This document shows, piece after piece, positions 1-6,150 of a stretch of 9,048 nt of DNA. The DNA is taken from contig JAJBVW010000167.1 in the NCBI GenBank assembly GCA_020866945.1, forward strand, positions 1-9,048, read 5' to 3'. Under the pieces are notes generated by a model. The model was not told where the DNA came from, ran no database searches, and was given only the letters and a program-made list of their open reading frames with translations. This DNA is from Oscillospiraceae bacterium (lineage in GTDB: Bacteria > Bacillota > Clostridia > Oscillospirales > Oscillospiraceae). The position numbers and the translations under genes are program-made. Positions within the stretch are counted from its first letter, which is position 1. The number at the start of each line of letters is the position of its first letter.

Positions 1-3
1 ACT

Positions 4-83
4 GGAAGCCTCCCCTGAAAGGGGAGGGGGACCGCCGCTAGGCGGTGGAGAGGTTTCCCCCATAACCAGCACTACATTAGACG
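4..83 (+). repeat. Palindromic interspersed repeat, copy 1
   Basis: This copy has three parts. The first is a hairpin CCTCCCC-TGAAA-GGGGAGG (about 9-25). The second is a small hairpin with arms GACCGCC and GGCGGT around GCTA. The third is a conserved tail GGAGAGGTTTCCCC, continuing through ATAACCAGCACTAC and ending ATTAGACG. The same layout recurs at 5937-6033 (inverted) and 6151-6225, with different bases in the second hairpin. Similar GGGGAGG palindromes are, to my knowledge, common between genes in Oscillospiraceae. I see no coding capacity. It lies downstream of the liv operon terminator. Confidence 0.75.
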
Positions 84-97
84 CCACCAAAGAAGAA

Positions 98-128
98 GTT
101 CCCCCCGTAACCGGCACTACATTAGACG
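98..128 (+). repeat. Second copy of the repeat tail
   Basis: The tail of copy 1 (54-83) is repeated here: TTCCCCCCGTAACCGGCACT followed by ACATTAGACG, with only a few changes. The two tails start about 45 bp apart, as a direct duplication. The end motif GCACTACATTAGACG is identical in both tails (69-83 and 114-128). It resembles, in reverse complement, the motifs at 5937-5951 and 6077-6091, so it probably marks an element boundary. Confidence 0.65.
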
Positions 129-139
129 GAGAACCCCCG

Positions 140-167
140 CCAGCAGGGGCCAAAGGCCCCGCACTGG
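140..167. repeat. Small GC-rich hairpin
   Basis: Arms GGGGCC (146-151) and GGCCCC (155-160) enclose AAA. A second short outer pairing, CCAG/CTGG (140-143/164-167), closes the structure. No T-run follows on either strand, so it is a poor candidate for a terminator. It sits within the cluster of palindromes at the left end of the window. Confidence 0.4.
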
Positions 168-188
168 CCCACACCCAAGATTATGCAG

Positions 189-284
189 GGCGAGGGATTT
201 TTTCGTCAGGTCGTGATATTTCGACGAAGGCGTACATAGGTACGTCGAGGAGAAACAGCGCGGCCTGGCGGAAAAACCCCCGCC
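189..284 (+). other. Long structured hairpin, possible RNA or palindromic element
   Basis: The segments 189-210 and 264-284 pair over about 21 bp with one bulged A and one A/C mismatch. Pairing continues inward: 211-215 with 259-263, then 219-222 with 252-255. It ends in an inner stem CGTAC-ATAG-GTACG (231-244), flanked by CGA/TCG. Almost the whole 96 nt can therefore fold into a single rod. Several pairs are T/G when read on the plus strand, against about two A/C, so the plus-strand RNA folds better than the minus. I see no open reading frame with a ribosome binding site. It may be a structured RNA or a palindromic mobile repeat, and I do not recognise a known family. Confidence 0.5.
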
Positions 285-291
285 GCAGTAC

Positions 292-338
292 GAAAAGGGG
301 GCGACGCCAAAACGCTCCTGCGGTTTGGTGTCGCCCCC
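292..338 (-). terminator. Terminator of the liv operon
   Basis: Just after the livF stop, read on the minus strand, the arms GGGGGCGACACCAAA (338-324) and TTTGGCGTCGCCCCC (311-297) form a 15-bp stem with one wobble pair and a 12-nt loop. TTTTCG follows at 296-291. A GC-rich base with a T-run directly after it is the classic intrinsic terminator, and it ends the five-gene liv operon. Confidence 0.88.
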
Positions 339-355
339 TGGCTCGCTGTATTTAA

Positions 356-1075
356 TTATTCGGAATGGTGCTTGCCCAGATACGCCTCTTTGATGCGCTC
401 GTCGGCGAGCAGCTCCGCGCCGGTGCCGGTCATGGTGATGCTGCCAGTCTCCAGGACGTAGGCGCTGTGGGCCACCTGGAGGGCCATGTTGGCGTTTTGC
501 TCCACCAGAAGGATGGTCACGCCCTGGGCGTTTATCTGACGAATGATGTCAAAGATGCCCTTCACGACCAGCGGGGCGAGGCCCAGGCTCGGCTCGTCCA
601 TCATCATGAGCTTCGGCTTCGCCATCAGCGCGCGGGCCACGGCCAGCATTTGCTGCTCGCCGCCGGAGAGCGTGCCGCCCGCCTGCCACTCACGCTCCTT
701 CAGGCGCGGGAACAGGCTGTAGACATACTCAAAGTCGTCGGAGAGGTCGTCCTTGCGCAGATACGCGCCCATGATGAGGTTTTCCTTCACGGTCATATCC
801 GGGAAGATGCGCCGCCCCTCCGGGGACATGGTGATGCCGTGATGGACGACGTTCGTGGGATCCATGCCGGTGATGTCCTCCCCGGCGAAGGTTATCTTGC
901 CGCTTTTGGGCTTCACAAGGCCGGAGATGGTGCGCAGGGTGGTGGATTTGCCGGCGCCGTTGGAGCCGATAAGGGTGACGATCTGCCCCTCCTCCACGGA
1001 GAAGCTGATGCCCTTCACGGCCTCGATGCCGCCGTAGTTGACCTTCAAATCCTCGATTCTCAGCAGCTCACTCAT
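356..1075 (-). CDS. livF: LivF-type branched-chain amino acid ABC transporter ATPase
   Basis: This is one of the two cytoplasmic ATPases that power uptake of leucine, isoleucine, valine or related ligands through LivHM. The 239 residues match the usual LivF length. Visible motifs are Walker A GSNGAGKST (37-45), the Q-loop/RRIF region near 88-91, signature LSGGEQQ (136-142), Walker B LMMMDEPS (156-163) and the switch motif VEQNAN (191-196), where LivF proteins normally carry Gln rather than His. The C-terminus YVLETG...AYLGKH is typical of LivF. The ATG overlaps the livG stop by 8 nt (ATGAGTGA), so translation is probably coupled; a GGGGGTG lies upstream inside livG. It is the last gene of the operon, with a terminator just downstream. 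The family assignment is firm. The precise substrate is inferred from homology only. Confidence 0.95.
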   Translation of the reverse strand: MSELLRIEDLKVNYGGIEAVKGISFSVEEGQIVTLIGSNGAGKSTTLRTISGLVKPKSGKITFAGEDITGMDPTNVVHHGITMSPEGRRIFPDMTVKENLIMGAYLRKDDLSDDFEYVYSLFPRLKEREWQAGGTLSGGEQQMLAVARALMAKPKLMMMDEPSLGLAPLVVKGIFDIIRQINAQGVTILLVEQNANMALQVAHSAYVLETGSITMTGTGAELLADERIKEAYLGKHHSE

Positions 1076-1922
1076 CCTCGCTCACCCCCAGATAGGCGTC
1101 AATGACGCGCTGGTTGCTCTGAATCTCCCGGGGCACGCCCTGGGCGATCTCGCTGCCAAAGTCAATGACGTAGATATAATCGGATATGCGCATGACCAAG
1201 TCCATATGATGCTCGATAAGGAACACGGTCAGGTTGTATTTCTCTCTCGTCTCCACAATGAAGTCCGCAAGCTCCTGGGTCTCCTGGGGGTTCATGCCCG
1301 CCGCAGGCTCATCCAGCAGCAGCAGCTTCGGGTCGGTCGCGAGGGCGCGGGCGATCTCCAGCCGCCGCTGGAGGCCATAGGGCAGGCTCGTGGCCAGCTC
1401 GTTCTGATACTGGAGAAGATTCTGCTCCGCCAGCAGGTCGGCGGTCTCCTGGCGCATACGGCGCTCCTCCTTCGCGCTGGTGCGGAAGGTCGCGGAGAAT
1501 ACGTTCTGCTTGGCCCGCATATGCTTCGCCGTGAGGACGTTATCGAACACGGTCATGGACTTCCACAGCCGGATGTTCTGGAAAGTACGGGCGATGCCAA
1601 GATGGGTAATTTTATCCGGGGAGGGGTTCAGCACCGGGTCGTGGATATATTTCTCCGCGTCCTGGCCGAGGTACTGCTTTTTCATCTTCCCGGTGGGATG
1701 GTTTCGCACCATGGGCTGCCCCATGAACTCCACGAGGCCGTTGGTCGGCTCATACACGCCGGTGATGCAGTTGAACGCGGTGGTCTTGCCTGCGCCGTTC
1801 GGGCCGATGAGGGCGATGATCTTCCCCTCCGGCACATCGATGGACAGGTCGTTCACGGCCACGACGCCGCCGAACTGCATGGTGACGTTCTCCACCCGGA
1901 GAACCATTTTTTCCTCACTCAT
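1068..1922 (-). CDS. livG: LivG-type branched-chain amino acid ABC transporter ATPase
   Basis: This is the second ATPase of the liv importer, working with LivF on the inner face of the membrane. Motifs in the 284 residues are Walker A GPNGAGKTT (40-48), the LivG hallmark GIARTFQNIRLW (109-120), a signature region LPYGLQRRLEIARAL (180-194; LSGGQ is replaced, as is normal in LivG), Walker B LLLLDEPAAGMNP (200-212) and the H-loop His238 in LIEHHMDLVM. From memory, LivG is usually about 255 aa. Here an additional charged stretch of roughly 25-30 residues (about 72-103) lies between the first beta-sheet lobe and GIARTFQ. Similar insertions may occur in Clostridia. The start is supported by GGGAGG 8 nt upstream (1931-1936). 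It overlaps both neighbours by 8 nt. Confidence 0.95.
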   Translation of the reverse strand: MSEEKMVLRVENVTMQFGGVVAVNDLSIDVPEGKIIALIGPNGAGKTTAFNCITGVYEPTNGLVEFMGQPMVRNHPTGKMKKQYLGQDAEKYIHDPVLNPSPDKITHLGIARTFQNIRLWKSMTVFDNVLTAKHMRAKQNVFSATFRTSAKEERRMRQETADLLAEQNLLQYQNELATSLPYGLQRRLEIARALATDPKLLLLDEPAAGMNPQETQELADFIVETREKYNLTVFLIEHHMDLVMRISDYIYVIDFGSEIAQGVPREIQSNQRVIDAYLGVSEDE

Positions 1923-3126
1923 TGCCGTCGCCTCCCTCGCTGGCCTCGGCGGCCTTGGCCGGTTTCTTTTTTCGCTTCAATCGCCGTATCATCCCGGCGA
2001 AGGACAGCTCCTTGTCGCCCATAATGCCCCGGGAGAAGAACAGCACCACGACCATGATGATGACGGAGAAGACGACCTTGCGGAAGCCGTCCCGGAAAAA
2101 CGGCACGGACAGGCCGAACACGGAGCCGCTGTCCAGAAACCGCAGCCACCACTCGTTGCACGCGATATACAAAAACGACGCGATACAGCTGCCCGTGACG
2201 GAGCCGATGCCGCCGATGACCACAATGAGCAGGATCTCATACGTCATGGCCGTCTTGAACGCGGACGCCTGGATGGTGGTCTGGTACATGGCGAGCAGCG
2301 CCCCGCCGACGCCGGCGAAGAAGCTCGAAATAACGAAGGAAAGCATTTTGTGCTTAAAGAGGTTGATGCCCATGGCCTCCGCCGCCACCTCGTCGTCCCG
2401 GATGGCCTTGAAGGCCCGGCCATACGAGGAGTTAATGAGCAGCACAATGAGGAGGATGCTCACCATGGCGATGAGGAACGGGAAGATGGTGGAGAGCTTG
2501 AACACCGTGTCCCCAAAGGAAATCTTGATGTCGGAAAAGCTCGTGTACTTGCGCAGCAGGTTCGAGCCGTTGGTGATGGTGCCAAGGCCGCTCCACTGGC
2601 AGATGGCGCGGATGATCTCCGCAAAACCCAGGGTCGCTATGGCAAGGTAGTCGCTTTTCAGCCGCAGCACCGGGATGCCGATAAGCGCGGCGAACGCCGC
2701 CGCGATAAGGCCCGCAATGATGATGCAGATGATAGCGCCGAGGAAGCTCCCGAGGTTCGTCCCCAGAACGGAGCCGAGCGCCTCCGGGATGGAAAACTGG
2801 ATAAGTCCGCCGTCAAAATACTGATACACGGCGCTGTGCTGGTCGGCCGGGATGGCAAAGATGGCGTAGGAGTACGCGCCGATAAGCAGAAAGCCCGCCT
2901 GGCCCAGGGAGAACAGCCCGGTGAAGCCGTTCAGGAGGTTCATGGAAACGCAGATAAGCGAATAGATAGCGCCCTTTTTCAGCACCGGAATGAGCATGAG
3001 GGTGAAGGAGTTCGAGGGCAGGAAGTTATCCAGCAGAAACAGGAAGACGTACACCAGCGCGATGACGCAGATAGCGACAACATTGCCGGTTTTCTTCTCC
3101 GAGGAAGTATATAATGTCTCGTTCAT
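1915..3126 (-). CDS. livM: LivM-type ABC transporter permease
   Basis: This is the second membrane channel subunit, pairing with LivH. The 403-aa protein is highly hydrophobic. The LivM hallmarks are FTGLFSLGQAGFLLIGAYSY (68-87), LKSDYLAIATLGFAEIIR (156-173), TNGSN (185-189), the ATPase-coupling loop GRAFKAIRDDEVAAEAMGIN (236-255) and GGIGSVTGSCI (305-315). The short N-terminus (1-15) is polar. The C-terminus leaves the membrane as a Lys/Arg-rich stretch RRLKRKKKPAK followed by an acidic tail (EASEGGDGNE), presumably cytoplasmic. The ATG at 3126 has GGGGAGG (3136-3142) upstream, overlapping the end of livH, with only a 15-nt gap. Its last 8 nt overlap livG. Confidence 0.94.
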   Translation of the reverse strand: MNETLYTSSEKKTGNVVAICVIALVYVFLFLLDNFLPSNSFTLMLIPVLKKGAIYSLICVSMNLLNGFTGLFSLGQAGFLLIGAYSYAIFAIPADQHSAVYQYFDGGLIQFSIPEALGSVLGTNLGSFLGAIICIIIAGLIAAAFAALIGIPVLRLKSDYLAIATLGFAEIIRAICQWSGLGTITNGSNLLRKYTSFSDIKISFGDTVFKLSTIFPFLIAMVSILLIVLLINSSYGRAFKAIRDDEVAAEAMGINLFKHKMLSFVISSFFAGVGGALLAMYQTTIQASAFKTAMTYEILLIVVIGGIGSVTGSCIASFLYIACNEWWLRFLDSGSVFGLSVPFFRDGFRKVVFSVIIMVVVLFFSRGIMGDKELSFAGMIRRLKRKKKPAKAAEASEGGDGNE

Positions 3127-3141
3127 CGTCCGTACCTCCCC

Positions 3142-4035
3142 TCAGACCTTGTCCGTGGCCTTTTCGCCGAAAATGCCGGTGGGCTTTACAAGCAGCACCA
3201 CGATAAGCAGCACAAAGGTGAAAGCGTCGGAAAAGACTGTCCAGTTGGAGCCCATGCTCTTGATGATGTTCTCGCAGATGCCGATGACAAAGGCCCCGAT
3301 CACCGCGCCGGGGATAGACCCGATGCCCCCGAACACCGCCGCCACGAAGGCCTTCAGCCCCGGCATGGAGCCGGAGGTGGGGATGACGGAGGGGTAGTTC
3401 GTAAAGTACAGCAGAGAGCCGATGGCGGCCAGCAGGCAGCCGATAACAAACGTCGTGGAGATGACCGCATTGATGCGGATGCCCATGAGCTGACTTGTCT
3501 CAAAATCCTTGGAAACGGCCCGCATGGCCATGCCCATCTTGGTCTTCTGGATGAACGTCACGAGGGCGATCACCAGCACGATGGTCAGGATGGGGGTGAC
3601 AATCGTCACCATTTTCGTCGTCGCGCCCCAGATGGTGACGGTGTTCGACAGCCACGGGATGCTGGGATACACCTGGGCCAGACCGCCGGTGAAGTACAGC
3701 GCGCAGTTTTGCAGCAGGTAGCTCACGCCGATGGCGGAAATCATCAGGGACATACGCGGCGCGGTGCGCAAGGGCTTATACGCTACGCGCTCAATCACAA
3801 AGCCCAGCGCCATGGTCACGATAAGCACCAGGGGGATGGATATGTACATCGGCAGGGAGGCGCTGGCATACACCATCACCAGGCCCGCCACCATGAACAC
3901 GTCGCCATGGGCGAAGTTTATCAGCCGCAGGATGCCGTACACCATGGTATAGCCGATGGCGATCAGGGCATACTGCCCGCCCACGGAGATGCCCGCCAGG
4001 ATATAGGGCAGATTTGCTTGTAGGAAACTTGCCAT
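3142..4035 (-). CDS. livH: LivH-type ABC transporter permease
   Basis: This is the first membrane channel subunit of the importer. The 297 residues are mostly hydrophobic with about eight likely membrane segments. Family motifs are GGQYALIAIGYTMVYGI (19-35), LINFAHGDVFMVA (38-50), the coupling loop MRAVSKDFETSQLMGI (171-186), GLKAFVAAVFGGIGSIPGA (226-244) and the ending LLVKPTGIFGEK (281-292). All are standard for LivH, and the length is normal. The ATG at 4035 has AGGAGG 7 nt upstream. livM follows after 15 nt. The 191-nt gap to livK upstream holds hairpins, so the membrane and ATPase genes may be expressed at a lower level than livK. Confidence 0.95.
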   Translation of the reverse strand: MASFLQANLPYILAGISVGGQYALIAIGYTMVYGILRLINFAHGDVFMVAGLVMVYASASLPMYISIPLVLIVTMALGFVIERVAYKPLRTAPRMSLMISAIGVSYLLQNCALYFTGGLAQVYPSIPWLSNTVTIWGATTKMVTIVTPILTIVLVIALVTFIQKTKMGMAMRAVSKDFETSQLMGIRINAVISTTFVIGCLLAAIGSLLYFTNYPSVIPTSGSMPGLKAFVAAVFGGIGSIPGAVIGAFVIGICENIIKSMGSNWTVFSDAFTFVLLIVVLLVKPTGIFGEKATDKV

Positions 4036-4112
4036 AGATGGCCCTCCTAATCATTTCTCTGTATGGGATAGCTTAAATCGCTTTTTAATTAACTTACGGT
4101 AGCAACAACATA

Positions 4113-4158
4113 AGCGCATACATCCGCTTCCAGGGTTATGGACGCGCACGTATGCGCT
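4113..4158 (-). promoter_or_regulatory. Inverted repeat in the livK-livH gap
   Basis: A perfect 9-bp inverted repeat, AGCGCATAC (4113-4121) and GTATGCGCT (4150-4158), is separated by 28 nt. It lies between livK and livH upstream of an AT-rich stretch (4081-4095). It could be an RNA stem that tunes read-through or mRNA stability, or an operator. I see no T-run directly after it on the minus strand, so it is not a simple terminator. I do not see a convincing promoter for livH. Confidence 0.45.
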
Positions 4159-4184
4159 CATAATGCCGTTCTTCTCGCTCCGAC

Positions 4185-4204
4185 GGGGGCGCTTGCGCGC
4201 CCCC
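4185..4204 (-). promoter_or_regulatory. Hairpin just after livK
   Basis: A perfect 8-bp GC stem, GGGGGCGC/GCGCCCCC, has a 4-nt loop and lies 22 nt after the livK stop. No T-run follows on the minus strand, which argues for an mRNA-stabilising or partial-attenuation hairpin rather than a full terminator. By analogy with other binding-protein transporters, such a stem would help keep livK transcripts in excess of the permease genes. This role is inferred. Confidence 0.5.
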
Positions 4205-4226
4205 GCATGAGTTTTACAGATGCTTC

Positions 4227-5483
4227 TCAGCCGATGGTCTGAACGGCCACGAAGTCCCAGGCCTCGGTCTCGGTGTTGGCCACCTTGATGTAGGCCGCGT
4301 CGCGCTCGGCGTCGCCGATCTCATCGAAGGCGATAGCGCCGGACACGCCGGTGTAGGTGGTGGTGGGCAGAGCCGCCATCACGTCGGCAGGGTCGGTAGA
4401 CCCGGCGTTCTTCAGGGCCTCCAGGGCCACATAGTAGGCGTCATAGCCCATGACGGACACAGCCGCGATGGTGTCGTTGCCGCCGTTGTTTGTCAGGTTG
4501 GTGGAATCGCTGTTGATCCACTCCTTGAAGCCTTCCTCAAACGCCTCGTCGCCGCCCTCGGCATAGAAGGTGGAGACATAGATGCTCTGGGTCGTGCCGG
4601 CAGCGGCAGCCAGAATCACGTTGGAGTCCCAGGTATCGCCGGCCAGCAGGGGGATCTCAACGCCCTGAGAGGCGGCCTGCTCGATGATGAGCTGGGCGTA
4701 GCTGGTGGAGCAGGGAGCGAAGATGACCTCCGCGCCAGCGTTCTTAGCGTTGGTCAGGTAGGAGGTGAAGTCAGAGTTGCCTTCGGGGAAGGACTCGGTG
4801 ATAACGGTCATGCCAAGCGCCTCAGCGGCCTCGGTGAAGTAGTTGATAAGGCCCTGGTCATAGTCGTTGCCGAGCTGGCCCAGGCAGTAGGCTACGGTCG
4901 CGCCAAGCTCGTCGTTGGCGAAGTTCGCCAAAACGGTGCCCTGGAAGGGATCCAGGAAGCAGATGCGGAAGTAGTGGTCGTTGCCCTCGGTGACCTGGGG
5001 GTTCGTGCACGTCACGCCGATGACGGGGATGCCCGCGTCAGCAAAGGTGTCGGAACCGGCGATGGAAACGCTGGAGCCGTAGGAGCCGAGCACCACGGAA
5101 GCGCCGGCGGCCACGATCTGAGAAGCGGCGGAGACGGCCTTATCGGTGGAGGACTCGTTGTCCACAACGACAAGCTCGACGTCATAGGTCACGCCGCCGA
5201 TCTCCACGGTGGGAGTCTCATAGTTGGCGTACTGCATACCCAGGGTCTCCTGCTTGCCGCCGGCGCCGTTGTCGCCGGAGAGCGGCTCGAACACGCCGAT
5301 GGTGACGGTGGGGTTATCGCTGTCAGCGGTTTCGGTTTCGGTTTCCGCTTCGGTCTCGGTCTCGGCGGAGGTCTCCTCCGTCTCGTCCGCGTCAGCAGTG
5401 GTGTCAGTGCTGCTGGAGCTGCCGCAGGCCGCCAGGCTGAAAATCATCACCAGGGCCAGGAGCAGCGCAAGAAATTTTTTCAT
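4227..5483 (-). CDS. livK: LivK-type substrate-binding lipoprotein
   Basis: This is the extracellular ligand-binding lipoprotein of the liv importer, with a type I periplasmic-binding fold. I chose the ATG at 5483, giving 418 aa, because it begins MKKFLALLLALVMIFSLAAC. That is a lipoprotein signal peptide with lipobox LAAC (Cys20), and TTGGAGGAAA lies about 10 nt upstream. A longer in-frame start at 5561 would fall inside the promoter. After Cys20 comes a Ser/Thr/Asp/Glu linker (21-57, rich in ET and EA), then the binding domain from PTVTIGVFEPLSG (58-70). Other family traits are VVDNESSTDKAV, GSYGSSVSIAG (ligand-contacting serines) and GYDAYYVALEAL. The specificity could be branched-chain amino acids, another amino acid or a small amide, and the sequence alone does not decide. 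It is the first gene of the liv operon. Confidence 0.93.
   Translation of the reverse strand: MKKFLALLLALVMIFSLAACGSSSSTDTTADADETEETSAETETEAETETETADSDNPTVTIGVFEPLSGDNGAGGKQETLGMQYANYETPTVEIGGVTYDVELVVVDNESSTDKAVSAASQIVAAGASVVLGSYGSSVSIAGSDTFADAGIPVIGVTCTNPQVTEGNDHYFRICFLDPFQGTVLANFANDELGATVAYCLGQLGNDYDQGLINYFTEAAEALGMTVITESFPEGNSDFTSYLTNAKNAGAEVIFAPCSTSYAQLIIEQAASQGVEIPLLAGDTWDSNVILAAAAGTTQSIYVSTFYAEGGDEAFEEGFKEWINSDSTNLTNNGGNDTIAAVSVMGYDAYYVALEALKNAGSTDPADVMAALPTTTYTGVSGAIAFDEIGDAERDAAYIKVANTETEAWDFVAVQTIG
5328..5395 (-). repeat. Degenerate hexamer repeat encoding the LivK linker
   Basis: Six-base units close to GGTTTC/GGTCTC (plus strand) are repeated in tandem and encode alternating Glu-Thr/Glu-Ala in the LivK linker after the lipid-anchored cysteine. 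The repeat stays in frame in steps of two residues, so slippage would change linker length without breaking the gene. Confidence 0.6.
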
Positions 5484-5513
5484 CTTTTGGTTTCCTCCAA
5501 TACATTTTCCTGT

Positions 5514-5534
5514 CTGTCCGCAATCAGCGGACAG
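5514..5534 (-). promoter_or_regulatory. Hairpin in the livK 5' leader
   Basis: A perfect 8-bp inverted repeat, CTGTCCGC and GCGGACAG, is separated by five bases. It falls between the predicted transcription start (about 5545) and the ribosome binding site (about 5490-5500). It could stabilise the highly expressed livK message or affect translation. No T-run follows, so it is not a terminator. Confidence 0.55.
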
Positions 5535-5546
5535 ATGTTTATACGT

Positions 5547-5572
5547 ATGGTATTTTACCACTTCAATACCAT
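5547..5572. promoter_or_regulatory. Candidate operator overlapping the livK promoter
   Basis: A perfect 8-bp inverted repeat, ATGGTATT (5547-5554) and AATACCAT (5565-5572), has a 10-nt spacer. One arm covers the -10 box and the other lies in the -35/-10 spacer. Next to it is the palindrome ATACGTAT (5541-5548) near the start site. A dimeric regulator bound here would block RNA polymerase. No regulator gene lies in the window, and its identity is unknown. Confidence 0.45.
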
Positions 5573-5580
5573 CATTTCAA
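5552..5580 (-). promoter_or_regulatory. Sigma-A promoter of the liv operon
   Basis: Read on the minus strand, TTGAAA (-35, 5580-5575) and TAAAAT (-10, 5557-5552) are separated by exactly 17 nt. Both are close to the housekeeping consensus. The predicted start is near 5545, giving a leader of about 60 nt before the livK ATG. Confidence 0.8.
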
Positions 5581-5643
5581 GGCTTTTTTACAAGGTTTTC
5601 TTATGCCATTCAAAAAATTTTATAAATCCCCGTCCACGCCGGG

Positions 5644-5691
5644 AAGATATAAAGCAACCGCACAGCAGCCGGTTCGCCGCTGTGCGGTTGC
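5644..5691 (-). terminator. Terminator after the Rpn remnant
   Basis: On the minus strand the 13-bp perfect arms GCAACCGCACAGC (5691-5679) and GCTGTGCGGTTGC (5666-5654) enclose a 12-nt loop and are followed by TTTATATCTT. It lies about a dozen bases after the stop at 5703 and separates this unit from the livK promoter. Confidence 0.83.
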
Positions 5692-5702
5692 CTGTCACGC
5701 CG

Positions 5703-5882
5703 TCACGCGCCCTTTTTCAAAAGGTAGTCGTCGGCGGTCTTCTCGTCCAGGTTGTATTTTTCCATGATGAGCTTTTTGATGTCCGCCTCCGAGCTGTTAA
5801 AGTAACGGGCTGTCTCAATAAATGTTGCGATTGCAGTTTCCGTTGCGGCTTCTCTCCGTATTTCCTCAAAAATTCCGCTCAT
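5703..5882 (-). CDS. 59-aa C-terminal fragment of an Rpn-family nuclease, possible stand-alone ORF
   Basis: The ORF starts MSGIFEEIRREAATETA and ends DDYLLKKGA. The same frame continues upstream of the ATG as PLAKRVNYFKETEGGSQS (back to about 5939), until a TAA at the repeat junction. From memory, 'RVRYFKETEGG..MC.IFEEIR.EAAEE' is the C-terminal signature of Rpn-family PD-(D/E)XK nuclease/'transposase' proteins, so this is the tail of the gene whose head lies at 6222-6425. It has no nuclease residues. The ATG has an excellent ribosome binding site GGAAGGAGG, supplied by the codons for E-G-G. It could therefore still be made as a small protein, like the internal C-terminal products reported for Rpn genes in Escherichia coli, or be plain debris. 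It is followed directly by a terminator. Confidence 0.6.
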   Translation of the reverse strand: MSGIFEEIRREAATETAIATFIETARYFNSSEADIKKLIMEKYNLDEKTADDYLLKKGA

Positions 5883-5936
5883 GCTCTGAGAACCTCCTTC
5901 CGTTTCCTTGAAATAGTTTACCCGCTTTGCCAGCGG

Positions 5937-6033
5937 CGTTTAACGCAGTGCCGGCACGGTGGGAACCTCTCCACCATGCTTGCGCATGGTCCCCCTCCCC
6001 TTTTACCCTCCGGGCACTTCGCAGGGGAGGCAT
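5937..6033 (-). repeat. Palindromic interspersed repeat, copy 2 (inverted)
   Basis: On the minus strand the order is the same as in copy 1. CCTCCCC and GGGGAGG enclose a longer 22-nt loop. A variable hairpin follows, with arms GACCATGC and GCATGGT around GCAA. Then come GGAGAGGTT and a tail GGCACTGCGTTAAACG. The variable hairpin differs from copies 1 and 3 but still pairs perfectly. Its tail forms the left junction with the Rpn C-terminal fragment. Confidence 0.7.
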
Positions 6034-6040
6034 TATTGCA

Positions 6041-6073
6041 GTCTGGCACGCTAAGACTTAGTGCCGTACAGAC
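6041..6073. repeat. Imperfect palindrome inside the repeat block
   Basis: GTCTGGCA and TGCC...AGAC flank CTAAG-A-CTTAG, with small bulges. Just downstream, CGTCTAACGCAATAC (6077-6091) matches the end motif of the interspersed repeats. This is probably another piece of the same element family rather than a gene. Confidence 0.45.
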
Positions 6074-6150
6074 AATCGTCTAACGCAATACACACTAAAG
6101 GAGAGGATTGTTTGCTTCGCAGTCTGTTGAAAGGAGTGGATTCTATTATA

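Noticed and set aside
4..284. CRISPR array at the left end
   Set aside because: The repeats are few and palindromic, spacing is irregular, units are not identical and no cas gene is present. They fit interspersed palindromic elements instead.
365..3397. Long plus-strand open frames opposite the liv genes (for example 1038-2024 and 1480-3114)
   Set aside because: They are antisense shadows of clear liv coding sequence in GC-rich DNA. They show low-complexity, His/Arg/Asp-rich translations, no family motifs and no ribosome binding sites.
5490..5545. Riboswitch or T-box in the livK leader
   Set aside because: The leader is only about 60 nt with a single small hairpin. It is too short, and no T-box or known aptamer motif is visible.
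5484..5561. Longer LivK start at 5561
   Set aside because: It would lie within the -10/spacer region and place 26 polar residues before an otherwise perfect lipoprotein signal peptide with its own ribosome binding site.
4974..6083. 369-codon plus-strand open frame across livK, its promoter and the Rpn remnant
   Set aside because: It runs through a promoter, a terminator and repeat DNA, and its translation is a shadow of LivK followed by noncoding sequence.
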